Positions 16,197 to 24,925 of a DNA stretch of 48,183 bases are shown here, one piece after another. How positions within the stretch are numbered: the first letter of the stretch is position 1; the number at the start of each line of letters is the position of its first letter. The notes under the pieces are model-generated. The model did no database searches. It had not been told where the DNA came from and saw only the letters and a program-made list of their open reading frames with translations. Origin of the DNA: an uncultured Eubacteriales bacterium (GTDB lineage: Bacteria > Bacillota > Clostridia > Christensenellales > Aristaeellaceae); the NCBI GenBank assembly GCA_900540045.1, contig UQEF01000009.1, positions 1-48,183 on the forward strand, written 5' to 3'. A program made the position numbers and the translations under genes.

Positions 16197-17033
16197 TCAT
16201 CCCTTCACGGCGCCTGCCGCAATTCCCTTTACAATATGGCGCTGCATGACAAGATAGAAGATCACGATGGGAATCGTTGAGATAACGAAGCCCGCGAGAA
16301 TCAGGTTCCACTGGTTGCTGTAAGTGCCATAGAAGTACTGCTGGGAAACAGGGAGCGTCATGGGCTTCTTCGTCCCGTAGACCAAAAATGCGACGAGGAA
16401 TTCGCCCCAAACCCATAGCGCATTCAGGACGGCAACGGTCGCAAGCACGGGTTTCATCAGGGGCAGCACGATGGCCCCCAGCATCCGCAGGCGTCCACAT
16501 CCGTCGATGGTCGCGGCTTCCTCAATTTCAAGGGACATTCCCGTGGCATAGCTGCGCACCAGAAAGATGGGAACCGGCATACCCAACGCGATATAGACCA
16601 GCAACAGGCCGATGAGGTTGCCGGTCAGGCCGATCTGACGGACGATCACAATAAGCGCAACCATGTAGACCTGAAAGGGCACGAACAGGGTGGACATGAT
16701 GACCAGCGTCAACCCGTTTGAAAAGCGGCATTTCCAGCGTGCAAGCGCGTAACCGGCCATCGCTGCGATCAGGCAGGTCAACGAAGTAGTAGCCGCCACC
16801 ATCAGGACACTGGTGATGAAGGAAGACAGGAAGTAGTCATCCTCCATCACAGTGCGATAATTGTCAAGATAAAGGCTCGTGGGGAGCGATAGCGCCGAGG
16901 CCATGATTTCGCTGCGGGGTTTGAAAGAGTTGGTCACAGCCAAGCATAGCGGTGCAAAGAAAACCACCGCAACGGTCCAAATGAAGATGATCTGTGCCCA
17001 TTTGGATACCCGGACGGAAACGGAACGCTTCAT
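16197..17033 (-). CDS. Carbohydrate ABC transporter permease, MalG-type (mannoside locus)
   Basis: A 278-residue CUT1 permease with about six transmembrane helices. The EAA loop reads EIEEAATIDGCGRLRMLGAI, and the C-terminus QRHIVKGIAAGAVKG is typical. The ATG overlaps the partner permease stop (ATGA). Last gene of the operon headed by a ROK regulator and a binding protein. Its position opposite alpha-mannosidase genes suggests uptake of alpha-mannosides; this is inference. Confidence 0.95.
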   Translation of the reverse strand: MKRSVSVRVSKWAQIIFIWTVAVVFFAPLCLAVTNSFKPRSEIMASALSLPTSLYLDNYRTVMEDDYFLSSFITSVLMVAATTSLTCLIAAMAGYALARWKCRFSNGLTLVIMSTLFVPFQVYMVALIVIVRQIGLTGNLIGLLLVYIALGMPVPIFLVRSYATGMSLEIEEAATIDGCGRLRMLGAIVLPLMKPVLATVAVLNALWVWGEFLVAFLVYGTKKPMTLPVSQQYFYGTYSNQWNLILAGFVISTIPIVIFYLVMQRHIVKGIAAGAVKG

Positions 17034-17902
17034 TGGAGCCTGGCCTCCCTTCTGCGCATGATGATATTGAGAACAAAGGAAATGCTGGCGATCAGCACAA
17101 ACAGAATCGTTGACTGCGCTGTAGCATAACCGGTCCGGTTGGCATTGAAAGCGGTATTGTAGATTTTCAGCACCATTGTCGTGGAGGCGCCGGCCGGACC
17201 GCCGGAGGTCATGGTCCAGGGCAGCTCAAAGGTCTTCATGGCGCTGGCGACGCAGAGGATGATGCAGGTGACGATGGTTGGAGAAATCAGAGGCAGCTTG
17301 ATGCGGGTAAGCACCTGCCAGCCGTTGGCGCCGTCGATGCGGGCGGCTTCGGTCAGATCTTCGGATACGCTTTGCAGCGAAGCGATATAGATGACCATGT
17401 AATAGCCCACGGTGTTCCAGATGCCTACCAACGCAATGGCATAAATCACACTCTGGGGCTTGCCTAGAACGGCGACTGTCTTCTGCCCGATCGAGGTCAT
17501 CAGGTCGGGGAGCGCGGAGGTATAGACAAACCGCCAGATATATCCCACGACCAGAATGCTCATGATATTGGGGATGAAGAATACGGCACGCAGAAGATTG
17601 CGGCAGCGAATGGGCCCGTCAAGAATCAGGGCAAAAACAAGCGCGAGAAGATTGCTTCCCAGCACGGTAACGATGGTATAAGTAAAGGTAATTTGGATGG
17701 TGTCGCGGAAGCTGCTGTCCCCAAGGGCCTCCACATAATTGCTCAGGCCGATCCAGTCATAGGTCGAACGCATTCCGTAGGAGTCCGTAAAGGAGAGCAG
17801 AAGGCTTTGAACAACCGGAATAACAAAGAATATCCCCAGCAGCAAGAGTGCAGGCATGAGGATCGCGAGGTAGAACATACTCTCTCTTTTCTTCTGGCGC
17901 AT
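17030..17902 (-). CDS. Carbohydrate ABC transporter permease, MalF-type (mannoside locus)
   Basis: A 290-residue CUT1 permease with six predicted helices; the EAA loop reads DLTEAARIDGANGWQVLTRI. I chose ATG 17902, where AAAGG stands upstream and the protein begins MRQKKRES. The longer frame to 18001 would run through a strong intercistronic hairpin. Its product would dimerise with the following permease to form the membrane channel. Confidence 0.94.
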   Translation of the reverse strand: MRQKKRESMFYLAILMPALLLLGIFFVIPVVQSLLLSFTDSYGMRSTYDWIGLSNYVEALGDSSFRDTIQITFTYTIVTVLGSNLLALVFALILDGPIRCRNLLRAVFFIPNIMSILVVGYIWRFVYTSALPDLMTSIGQKTVAVLGKPQSVIYAIALVGIWNTVGYYMVIYIASLQSVSEDLTEAARIDGANGWQVLTRIKLPLISPTIVTCIILCVASAMKTFELPWTMTSGGPAGASTTMVLKIYNTAFNANRTGYATAQSTILFVLIASISFVLNIIMRRREARLQ

Positions 17903-17960
17903 GCAATCACAACCTTTCGGGAAAGCGTGCATGCCCTCTCCGGCAGCCGCTTTTGAAAAC

Positions 17961-17992
17961 CGCCCGAGCGGGGATATCCCCCGGCTCGGGCG
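17961..17992 (-). repeat. Intercistronic hairpin between binding protein and permease
   Basis: CGCCCGAGC (17961-17969) pairs with GCTCGGGCG (17984-17992); inside it GGGG-ATAT-CCCC continues the stem, about 13 pairs in all. On the minus strand GGTTTTC follows, so it may be a leaky terminator that lowers permease expression relative to the binding protein. Confidence 0.7.
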
Positions 17993-18016
17993 TGAAGGCA
18001 TCTACGAAACGGGAGG

Positions 18017-19258
18017 TTACTCGGCGTCGCGAGCCTTATCCCAGAACGTATCCAGCTCAACAGCCAGTTCATCCCAGGTCATGGTATCCAGCATAACCTT
18101 GCTGAAATCGCTCCACAGCTTATCGGTGAAGATGGAGCGCAGCACGCGGTCGCCATAGGGAGTGAACTTGCCGCTGGTGAGATAATAGGACACGTCGGAG
18201 GCGATGGGATCATAGTCCACCTCAGCGCCGTTGACGGCGGAGGAGACAGCCACATTGCGGCTCCAGATTTCACCGGCCTCAGCACTGGTCATGTACTCCA
18301 AGAACTTCAGCGCCATATCGGCATTCTTGGCATCCTTGGTGATGCTCATGGAAGTGTCCGGGAAAGCAAGGATCTTGTTGTTCTCGGCGTCATCAAACAC
18401 CGGGATCGCGGCAAGGCCGATGTTGGCATCGGGATTAGCGGTGCGGATGGTGCTCAGCGCCCAGGAACCCTGCACGAGGAAAGCCGCTTCGCCGTTGGCC
18501 AGAGCCGCGCAGGACTCGTCATAGCCCATGTTGAAGGTGTTGTCGGGATCGGCATAACCGTAGATAAACTCCTTGAGGTACTCAAAGGACTTGGCCCATC
18601 CCTCGCTGGTGGTGAAGCTGACCTCGCCCGCATCGCGCTTGGCGGACCAGTCGGGGTCGGTGCCGTAGACAATCTCGGCAAACAGGCCGATCAGGCCCAT
18701 GTAGGGAACAGAAAGGTCAAGGCAGCCGGTCGCAAAGGGCGTAACGCCGTTGGCCACCAGCGTTTCGCACACGGTGCGGAACTCGTCCAGCGTGGTGGGC
18801 AGTTCGACGTTGTTGGCAGCCAGCACATCCTTGTTGTAGTACAGGGCGATATAGCCGTTGTCGATCGGCATGGCGTAAATGCCTTCGTCATAGATGGCGT
18901 TGGCGCCGGCCACGGTGTCGGCATTGAGGTTGTCCAGGAAAGCCTGGCCGGTGAGATCCATGAGGTATTCCGGCTCGATTTCCTTCATCCAGGTCACAAT
19001 GTCGGGCATGTCGCCGGAGGCGGCACGGGCACGCATGGTGGTTTTCAGGTTGTCGGAAGACATGGACTGGAGATCAAACTCCACATTGGGGTACATTTTC
19101 TGGAAGTTGGCGAACATCTCATTAAAGGCGTTCTGGGCAGCTTCCTCGGTCTTGAGGGACAGGATCTCGATGGTGACCTTCTCCTCGGCGGAGGCGAAGG
19201 AAAGGACCATCGTGCTCATCAAGGCAATAACGAGCAGCACGGAAATGAGTTTTTTCAT
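18017..19258 (-). CDS. Extracellular sugar-binding protein of ABC importer (mannoside locus)
   Basis: A 413-residue MalE-like solute-binding protein. The signal peptide MKKLISVLLVIALMSTMVLS ends FASA-EE, a signal-peptidase-I-type site, again with no lipobox cysteine. The mature protein has the family segments YAMPIDNGYIALYYNKDVLA and AAFLVQGSWALS. ATG 19258 follows GGAAGGAGC; the extra 25 codons upstream of it are not credible. It lies 71 bases after the ROK regulator, with a perfect inverted repeat between. The likely ligand is an alpha-mannoside, from the neighbours only. Confidence 0.95.
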   Translation of the reverse strand: MKKLISVLLVIALMSTMVLSFASAEEKVTIEILSLKTEEAAQNAFNEMFANFQKMYPNVEFDLQSMSSDNLKTTMRARAASGDMPDIVTWMKEIEPEYLMDLTGQAFLDNLNADTVAGANAIYDEGIYAMPIDNGYIALYYNKDVLAANNVELPTTLDEFRTVCETLVANGVTPFATGCLDLSVPYMGLIGLFAEIVYGTDPDWSAKRDAGEVSFTTSEGWAKSFEYLKEFIYGYADPDNTFNMGYDESCAALANGEAAFLVQGSWALSTIRTANPDANIGLAAIPVFDDAENNKILAFPDTSMSITKDAKNADMALKFLEYMTSAEAGEIWSRNVAVSSAVNGAEVDYDPIASDVSYYLTSGKFTPYGDRVLRSIFTDKLWSDFSKVMLDTMTWDELAVELDTFWDKARDAE

Positions 19259-19297
19259 CGTTCTAAAGCTCCTTCCAAGGTTTCTGGCTTGTATTTC

Positions 19298-19330
19298 ATG
19301 CGAGAAAACCCGGCCGAAGCTTTCTCGCAT
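19298..19330 (-). promoter_or_regulatory. Perfect inverted repeat between ROK regulator and binding protein
   Basis: ATGCGAGAAA (19298-19307) and TTTCTCGCAT (19321-19330) form 10 perfect pairs around a 13-base loop; the outer base is in the ROK stop codon. It may be an attenuator hairpin or an operator in front of the binding-protein gene. Confidence 0.5.
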
Positions 19331-20532
19331 CATACCACAGTGAGGGCCAGTTTGGGCCGGCTGAACATATGGTCAAAAACCAGATAACAGCCTCCCAGCG
19401 CATACTGCCGCTCCGGCAGCTGACCCATGCGCAGGCGAAGATGAATCCCCAGGCTTTCGGTATTGTAGTCGCGCAGCGCTGAGCGGGCGGCTTCCATGAA
19501 AGGACTGTCTGCGAGAGCGGGGCTGCCGCCGATCACAACGTCGGGGATTTCAAAGGTCTTGATCAGATTGGACAGGGCCACGCCGAAGTAGAAGCCCGCT
19601 TCGCTCAGCACGCTTTGGGCCAGCGGCTCCCCCGCCTTGCCACGGCAAATGATCTCCTCAAAGTCGGGGTGCTGCCCGCTTTGCTCGGCATAGTGCTCCA
19701 TAATGGCCAGCTGTCCGGCGTACGCCTCCAGACATCCTCTGCTGCCACAGCAGCACCGCGGCCCATGTGGGTCCAGCGAGGTATGCCCGATGAAGCCGGC
19801 ATTTCCCTTGTCGCCCCGCATGGCCTTGTTGTGCTGGTACGTAATGCTGCCAATGCCCGACCGGATTCCCACATAGATGAAGTCACTCGCCTCGTCGCCC
19901 AGGTAAAGGCGCTTTTCCACCAGTCCCAGCAGGTGAACGTCATTGCGGATGAGCACCGGCATCTTCAGCTGCTTTTCCAGTTCGCTTTTCAGCGCTACGT
20001 TGTGCCAGCCATGGATGCGCTCAATGTTCATGGAAATGCCGTTGATGCTGTCGATCACGCCGGAGATTCCCACCCCCGCGCCATCCAGCAGTGCCGGATC
20101 GATCCCCGACTCCCCAATAAAGCGGTCGATGCGCCGCAGAAGATCGGGAAGCAAATCCTCCTTGCCAATGCCCTGCGGATAGACAACGCTTTCCTGTGCA
20201 CGGATATCGCCTTTCATATTGGCTATCGCCATGCGAACCGCCGGAAACTCAAAGTCGATGCCAAGGGCAAAGTGCTTTTCGCCGTTGAGCGCCAGAAGCG
20301 CCGCTGAGCGTCCGCCGGAGGATTCCGAGAATCCCGCCTTGGTTACGATCTCCTCATCCGTCAGTTCCTTGAGCAGGTTGATGACCGTGGGACGGCTCAG
20401 GCCGGTGTGCTTGAGTATCTCCTCGGTGGAGATGGGGGCCAGCTTCATTATGCATTGCAACACCAGGATCTTGTTTGCTTCCTTTAGCAGCTTGATGTTG
20501 TTCCGCTTTGCCTCTTGCCGGGCATCCGTCAT
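19330..20532 (-). CDS. ROK-family transcriptional repressor
   Basis: A 400-residue NagC/XylR-like regulator. The N-terminal winged helix-turn-helix covers about residues 15-75 (STEEILKHTGLSRPTVINLL). It is followed by a ROK sugar-sensing domain with GVGISGVID and the zinc motif GPRCCCGSRGCLEAYA. The N-terminal phosphate loop is degenerate (ALGIDFEFPAVRMAIA), which suits a sensor rather than a kinase. ATG 20532 follows GAGGG and a strong promoter. Divergent from the mannosidase operon and upstream of the importer genes, it probably represses both until it binds the sugar or sugar phosphate. Confidence 0.93.
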   Translation of the reverse strand: MTDARQEAKRNNIKLLKEANKILVLQCIMKLAPISTEEILKHTGLSRPTVINLLKELTDEEIVTKAGFSESSGGRSAALLALNGEKHFALGIDFEFPAVRMAIANMKGDIRAQESVVYPQGIGKEDLLPDLLRRIDRFIGESGIDPALLDGAGVGISGVIDSINGISMNIERIHGWHNVALKSELEKQLKMPVLIRNDVHLLGLVEKRLYLGDEASDFIYVGIRSGIGSITYQHNKAMRGDKGNAGFIGHTSLDPHGPRCCCGSRGCLEAYAGQLAIMEHYAEQSGQHPDFEEIICRGKAGEPLAQSVLSEAGFYFGVALSNLIKTFEIPDVVIGGSPALADSPFMEAARSALRDYNTESLGIHLRLRMGQLPERQYALGGCYLVFDHMFSRPKLALTVV

Positions 20533-20555
20533 TGTTGAACCCTCATTTCGACTGT

Positions 20556-20584
20556 ATTATAGCAGTGGTTTTTCGTTTTGTAAA
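20556..20584 (-). promoter_or_regulatory. Promoter of the ROK-importer operon
   Basis: Minus-strand TTTACA (20584-20579), exactly 17 bases, TATAAT (20561-20556). A near-consensus sigma-A promoter 24 bases upstream of the ROK start. Confidence 0.75.
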
Positions 20585-20614
20585 GTATTTTTTCAAAACA
20601 TTTTTAAAAAATCA

Positions 20615-20643
20615 TTGAAAAGAAGTCGGGCCTTATGTATAAT
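20615..20643 (+). promoter_or_regulatory. Promoter of the mannosidase operon
   Basis: TTGAAA (20615-20620), 17-base spacer, TATAAT (20638-20643). It diverges from the ROK promoter; the AT-rich block 20585-20614 between the two -35 boxes is the natural place for a shared operator. Confidence 0.75.
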
Positions 20644-20678
20644 AGGGGCATGAACGAATGCTGAAAGAGGTGTGTGAC

Positions 20679-21818
20679 ATGAAGTCCTTACAATATATGA
20701 AGGATCTGGCGCATCGGCTGGTTCGCGGCTGCACAAAAATCACCCCCAGTGGTGTTACGCTTTTTACGCCCGACGGCGTGGCAAGCTATGACGCGCTGTG
20801 GCTGCGCGACTTTGCCTATATGGTGGAATACGCGGGAGACACCATAGCGGACAGCGAAATCGAGGGTTGCGTCCGGTTTGCCATCGGCGGGCGCCGTCCG
20901 GAGGACGGATGGATGCCCGATCGCATTTATGCCGACGGACTGGCCGTATATGCGGCCGGCGAGGTCGGCAAGCCGGTTGGCCTGGCAAACCTCGACAACA
21001 CGCCGTTCCTGACCTTCATTATATACGAACTGCTGAACCGGGTCAACGAGAGCAAGGCGAGGGATCTGTTCGAGGAATGGAGTCCTGATCTTTCGCGGGG
21101 ACTGCTGGCCATTCCCAGGAGCAAAGACGGACTGGTCTATTCCAATCCGGAGCATCCCCATTCCCCCTATGGGTTTACCGACACGGTGGCCAAGACGGGT
21201 GAATTGATGATGGAATCCGTGCTCCTGTGGCGCGCCTGCAGGATGATGGCGCAGATGTGCGCCCGTTTTGGGAAGTCCGCGCAGCTCTGGGAGGAGGCCG
21301 CACAGTCGGTGGAGGCTGCGCTCGACGCCTTATATGACGCAGAAAGCGGGTTGTTTCTTGCCGCTACGCAGGACTGCCGCCAGGTTGACATCTGGGGCAG
21401 CGCCTATCTGCTCTATGTGGGTTTTCCGACCCGTCACGAGGAGCAGGTGCTCGCCGGCCTGCGCAGGCGCGTCGATGACTATGTCTTTGAGGGACAGATC
21501 CGCCATCTTTTCAAGGGAGAGTACTGGCAGCGCCTTTTGATCGACGTGCCCAGGGAAACGTATCAGAACGGCGCGTACTGGGCCACTGCCACGGGGTGGA
21601 TCGCCTGGTGCCTTCATCGTACAGACCCTGCGGCGGCCGCGCGCGTTCTCCGAGACGTGCTCCATTATTTCCGTCAGGAAGGTTCCTTTGAGTGCGTCAA
21701 CACGGGTTATCAAAAGCTGGGCAGTTTTGTGGTGAGCGCCACCAACGTGCTGGGCGGCCTGCGCAGAATTCTTGCCGAAGACCCCGGATTTGAAGCGCTG
21801 ATGGAGGAAGAGGCATGA
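20679..21818 (+). CDS. Six-hairpin ((alpha/alpha)6) glycosidase-like protein
   Basis: A 379-residue protein with the feel of a helical-barrel glycoside hydrolase: YDALWLRDFAYMVEYAGD near residues 38-55 resembles the WLRD substrate-pocket segment of GH63/GH125-like enzymes, and NGAYWATATGWIAWCLHR near 300 resembles their late helices. I cannot place it in a named GH family. It has no signal peptide, so it acts in the cytoplasm on imported sugar. I chose ATG 20679 behind AGAGGTG; an in-frame ATG at 20658 has no ribosome site. Its stop overlaps the GH38 start (ATGA). It probably trims a glycoside alongside the alpha-mannosidase. Confidence 0.7.
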   Translation: MKSLQYMKDLAHRLVRGCTKITPSGVTLFTPDGVASYDALWLRDFAYMVEYAGDTIADSEIEGCVRFAIGGRRPEDGWMPDRIYADGLAVYAAGEVGKPVGLANLDNTPFLTFIIYELLNRVNESKARDLFEEWSPDLSRGLLAIPRSKDGLVYSNPEHPHSPYGFTDTVAKTGELMMESVLLWRACRMMAQMCARFGKSAQLWEEAAQSVEAALDALYDAESGLFLAATQDCRQVDIWGSAYLLYVGFPTRHEEQVLAGLRRRVDDYVFEGQIRHLFKGEYWQRLLIDVPRETYQNGAYWATATGWIAWCLHRTDPAAAARVLRDVLHYFRQEGSFECVNTGYQKLGSFVVSATNVLGGLRRILAEDPGFEALMEEEA

Positions 21819-24800
21819 ATACCTTGTTTCGTGAGCAGCGGCTGGGCCGCATCATAGCGGACCTCAGCGCCCTGATCTATTCAGATCTCCAACCGGTTGC
21901 CCTCGATGCCGCTCTGGGCTTTTACGCTTCGCCCTTGGAGGCGGATGGAGCGGTCTTTACTCCTTTTGGCGTTCAGGAGACCTGGGGCGGGAGAAATTCC
22001 TATACCTGGTTTCGGGGGCTTACGGCAGCGCCTGTCTGCGGACAGGACGAGCGTCCCGTGTTGCTCGTGGACACCGTGGACGCCGAGGGTGTGGAAACGG
22101 CGCGCATGCAATCCTATGTCACGGGGACGGAAAGCCGCTGGGACTTGATGAATCCGCAGTTTATGCTGTTTCTTAACGGCAGTCTTGTCCAGGGCCTGGA
22201 TGTGCATCACCGCTGTGCATCCCTTCCAGCAGGCGCGGCAAAGGTCGATTTGCAGGGGTATGCCGGAATGACGGACCGACGGTTTTCCCTGCATGTGTAC
22301 ACCGCCATCTGCCACGAGGATGTTCAGGCTGTGTATTATGACCTGCGCACGGCGCTGGAAGCGGCGCAGACGCTGGAGGCCAGTGACCCGCACCGTCCGG
22401 CGATTCTGGCCGCGCTCAATGACGCGGCCAATCTGCTGGACCTGCGTCATCCCTACAGCGCCGCCTTCAGGGAAGGGGTTGCGCAGGCCAGGGCGCAGCT
22501 TGCCTCACGCGTATACTGTGGCACCGACAGCCCGGTTGAGGTCGTGGCCGTGGGTCATACCCACATTGACGTCGCCTGGCTGTGGGACCACTGCCAGACA
22601 AGGCAGAAAATGCGCCGCTCCTTTTCCGGGATGCTGCGTCTGTTTGAACGCTATGACGCGTTTACGTTTTTCCAGTCTACTCCGCAGCTGTTCCGATGGC
22701 TGGAAAAGGATGATCCGTCCCTGCTTGAGGCCCTGAGCCAACGCATCGCGCAGGGACGCATGGAGGTGGACGGGGGGCTGTGGCTGGAGGCAGACTGCAA
22801 CATTCCCTCCGGAGAGTCTCTCATGCGCCAGGTGCTCTACGGCAAGCGCTATTTCAAAGAACGTTTCGGCACCGACTGCGAGGTGCTGTGGCTGCCTGAC
22901 GTCTTTGGATACAGCGCGGCCCTGCCGCAAATTCTGAAGCTGGCCGGTATCAACACCTTTGTCACCACCAAGATCAGCTGGAACATGCTCAACCGCATGC
23001 CCTACGATACCTTCCGCTGGCAGGGAATCGACGGCAGCAGCGTTCTGGCCTATTTTATCACCACCACCGAGCCCAAGCAGGAAGATGGAGGATTTGGGAC
23101 CACCTATAACGGCGTGCTCTGTCCCTCGTCGGTAATGGGCGGCTGGAAGCGTTACGAGCCCAAGGAGATCAATCGCACCATCCTGATGGCTTACGGTTAC
23201 GGCGACGGCGGCGGCGGTCCGGACGAGGAGATGCTGGAGATGGGGCTGCGCATGCAGCGCGGCATTCCCGGATTCCCGAAGGTTACGCTGGGCCATGTGC
23301 GGCCCTTCTTTGAGAAGCTCGCGCAGCGTCTTCAGGGCATGCCCTATTTGCCCGTGTGGAACGGCGAATTGTATCTGGAGCTCCATCAGGGAGCCTATAC
23401 CTCCTGTGCATGGATCAAAAGGAACAACCGAATCGCCGAGCGGGAGCTGGGCGCAGCCGAATGGCTGCAAACCGCCGCCATGCTCCGCGGCATGGCCTAC
23501 GACGCGCAGACGCTCTCCCAGGCCTGGGAGACGCTTTTGCTCAATCAGTTCCATGATACGCTGCCCGGCTCCTGTATCGGCAAGGTCTACGAGGATGCCA
23601 AAGCGCAGTTTTCCTCCATCTATGCCGCTACGGACCGCCTGATTGCTCAGGCCGGAGACTATCTCTGGGGCAGGGGCACACAGGAGCTGGTGTATAACGA
23701 TCTTCCGTTTGTCCGTTCGGACACGGTGCTCCTGCCGCACGGAAAAGCCGTGGCCGGTCAGCCGTGGCAGACGACGCAGGAGGGAAATCTGTGCCTTGTT
23801 TCGGACGTTCCCGCGCTGGGCTGGCGCACGATCGAGACGTGCGACGCGCCCGACGCGCCTGCTGAGGCGCGGGCGGACCAGGCGCTTGAGACCAGCTTTG
23901 TGCGAATCGAGCTGGACGGCACGGGGGCCTTCACGCGGCTCTACGATAAGCGCTTAAAGCGCGAGCTGCTACTGCCCGGCGCCCGCGGCAACCGGCTTAT
24001 GGCTTTCGAGGACCGGCCTGTATCCTGGGACAGCTGGAACATCGATATGTATTACGAGGAACACGCCTATGACGTGGATGGCGATACCACCGTCTCCCCG
24101 GTCACCGGCGGCGCGCTGTATGAAAGCGTGACGGTCGTCAAGCGCTTTGGACGCTCGGTGTTTACCCAGGAGATCCGGGCCTGGCACGCCGAGCCGCGCG
24201 TGGACTTCATCACCCATGTGGACTGGCGGGAGGATGCCACGGTGCTCAAGACGGCTTTCCCCCTTGCGATCAATACGGATTTCGCCACTTTTGATATCCA
24301 GTGTGGCTCGCTGCGCCGCCCGACGCACCGCAACACCTCCTGGGATGCGGCGAAATACGAGGTCTGTGCACAGCGTTGGGCCGACCTGTCCGAAGGCGAC
24401 TGCGGCGTATCACTGCTCAACGACTGCAAGTATGGCCATGACGCACAGGGAAGCGTGCTGCGCCTGACGCTGCTGAAAGCAGGTATGGCCCCGGATGAGA
24501 AAGTGGATCGCGGAGAGCATCGCTTCACCTACGCGCTTTACCTGCACGAGGGTCCATGCGGCGCACAGACCGACCGTATGGCCGCCCGGTTGAACCATCC
24601 GCTGCGTCTGGCCTGCGCTGCAGCCCCGCAGGAAGCATACAGCCTGATGTCCTGCGACAACCCCAATGTGACCATCGACGCGGTCAAACGCAGCGAGGCA
24701 GGCGACCATTCGATCATCGTTCACATGCATGAACTGGGGAATACCCATGCGAATGCCAGGCTGCAGCTCGGTTTCCCAGTGGAAAAATGCGCGCTGTGCA

Positions 24801-24925
24801 CGCTGATGGAAGAGGAAACCGCTCCCGCCGCCACGGACGGAAAGTCGGTCAGCCTTTCCTTCCATCCGTTTGAAATCAAGATCCTGCGCCTGTGGCCGGC
24901 GCGGGATACGGAGGTAGCACAATGA
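21815..24925 (+). CDS. Alpha-mannosidase, GH38
   Basis: A 1036-residue cytoplasmic retaining alpha-mannosidase. The catalytic domain begins near residue 244 with VGHTHIDVAWLWD, giving zinc ligands His250 and Asp252. WLPDVFGYS carries the nucleophile and zinc ligand Asp362, and FHDTLPGS supplies the fourth ligand His580. The N-terminal ~240 residues and the C-terminal beta-domains match the length of bacterial and class II (lysosomal-like) members. No signal peptide is present. It overlaps both neighbours by ATGA. It should release mannose from imported alpha-mannosides for the kinase and isomerase that follow. Confidence 0.96.
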   Translation: MNTLFREQRLGRIIADLSALIYSDLQPVALDAALGFYASPLEADGAVFTPFGVQETWGGRNSYTWFRGLTAAPVCGQDERPVLLVDTVDAEGVETARMQSYVTGTESRWDLMNPQFMLFLNGSLVQGLDVHHRCASLPAGAAKVDLQGYAGMTDRRFSLHVYTAICHEDVQAVYYDLRTALEAAQTLEASDPHRPAILAALNDAANLLDLRHPYSAAFREGVAQARAQLASRVYCGTDSPVEVVAVGHTHIDVAWLWDHCQTRQKMRRSFSGMLRLFERYDAFTFFQSTPQLFRWLEKDDPSLLEALSQRIAQGRMEVDGGLWLEADCNIPSGESLMRQVLYGKRYFKERFGTDCEVLWLPDVFGYSAALPQILKLAGINTFVTTKISWNMLNRMPYDTFRWQGIDGSSVLAYFITTTEPKQEDGGFGTTYNGVLCPSSVMGGWKRYEPKEINRTILMAYGYGDGGGGPDEEMLEMGLRMQRGIPGFPKVTLGHVRPFFEKLAQRLQGMPYLPVWNGELYLELHQGAYTSCAWIKRNNRIAERELGAAEWLQTAAMLRGMAYDAQTLSQAWETLLLNQFHDTLPGSCIGKVYEDAKAQFSSIYAATDRLIAQAGDYLWGRGTQELVYNDLPFVRSDTVLLPHGKAVAGQPWQTTQEGNLCLVSDVPALGWRTIETCDAPDAPAEARADQALETSFVRIELDGTGAFTRLYDKRLKRELLLPGARGNRLMAFEDRPVSWDSWNIDMYYEEHAYDVDGDTTVSPVTGGALYESVTVVKRFGRSVFTQEIRAWHAEPRVDFITHVDWREDATVLKTAFPLAINTDFATFDIQCGSLRRPTHRNTSWDAAKYEVCAQRWADLSEGDCGVSLLNDCKYGHDAQGSVLRLTLLKAGMAPDEKVDRGEHRFTYALYLHEGPCGAQTDRMAARLNHPLRLACAAAPQEAYSLMSCDNPNVTIDAVKRSEAGDHSIIVHMHELGNTHANARLQLGFPVEKCALCTLMEEETAPAATDGKSVSLSFHPFEIKILRLWPARDTEVAQ

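Noticed and set aside
15596..16249. 217-codon plus-strand ORF in the region after hsp20
   Set aside because: No ribosome site or motif, and it runs into the terminator and 3' end of the opposite permease.
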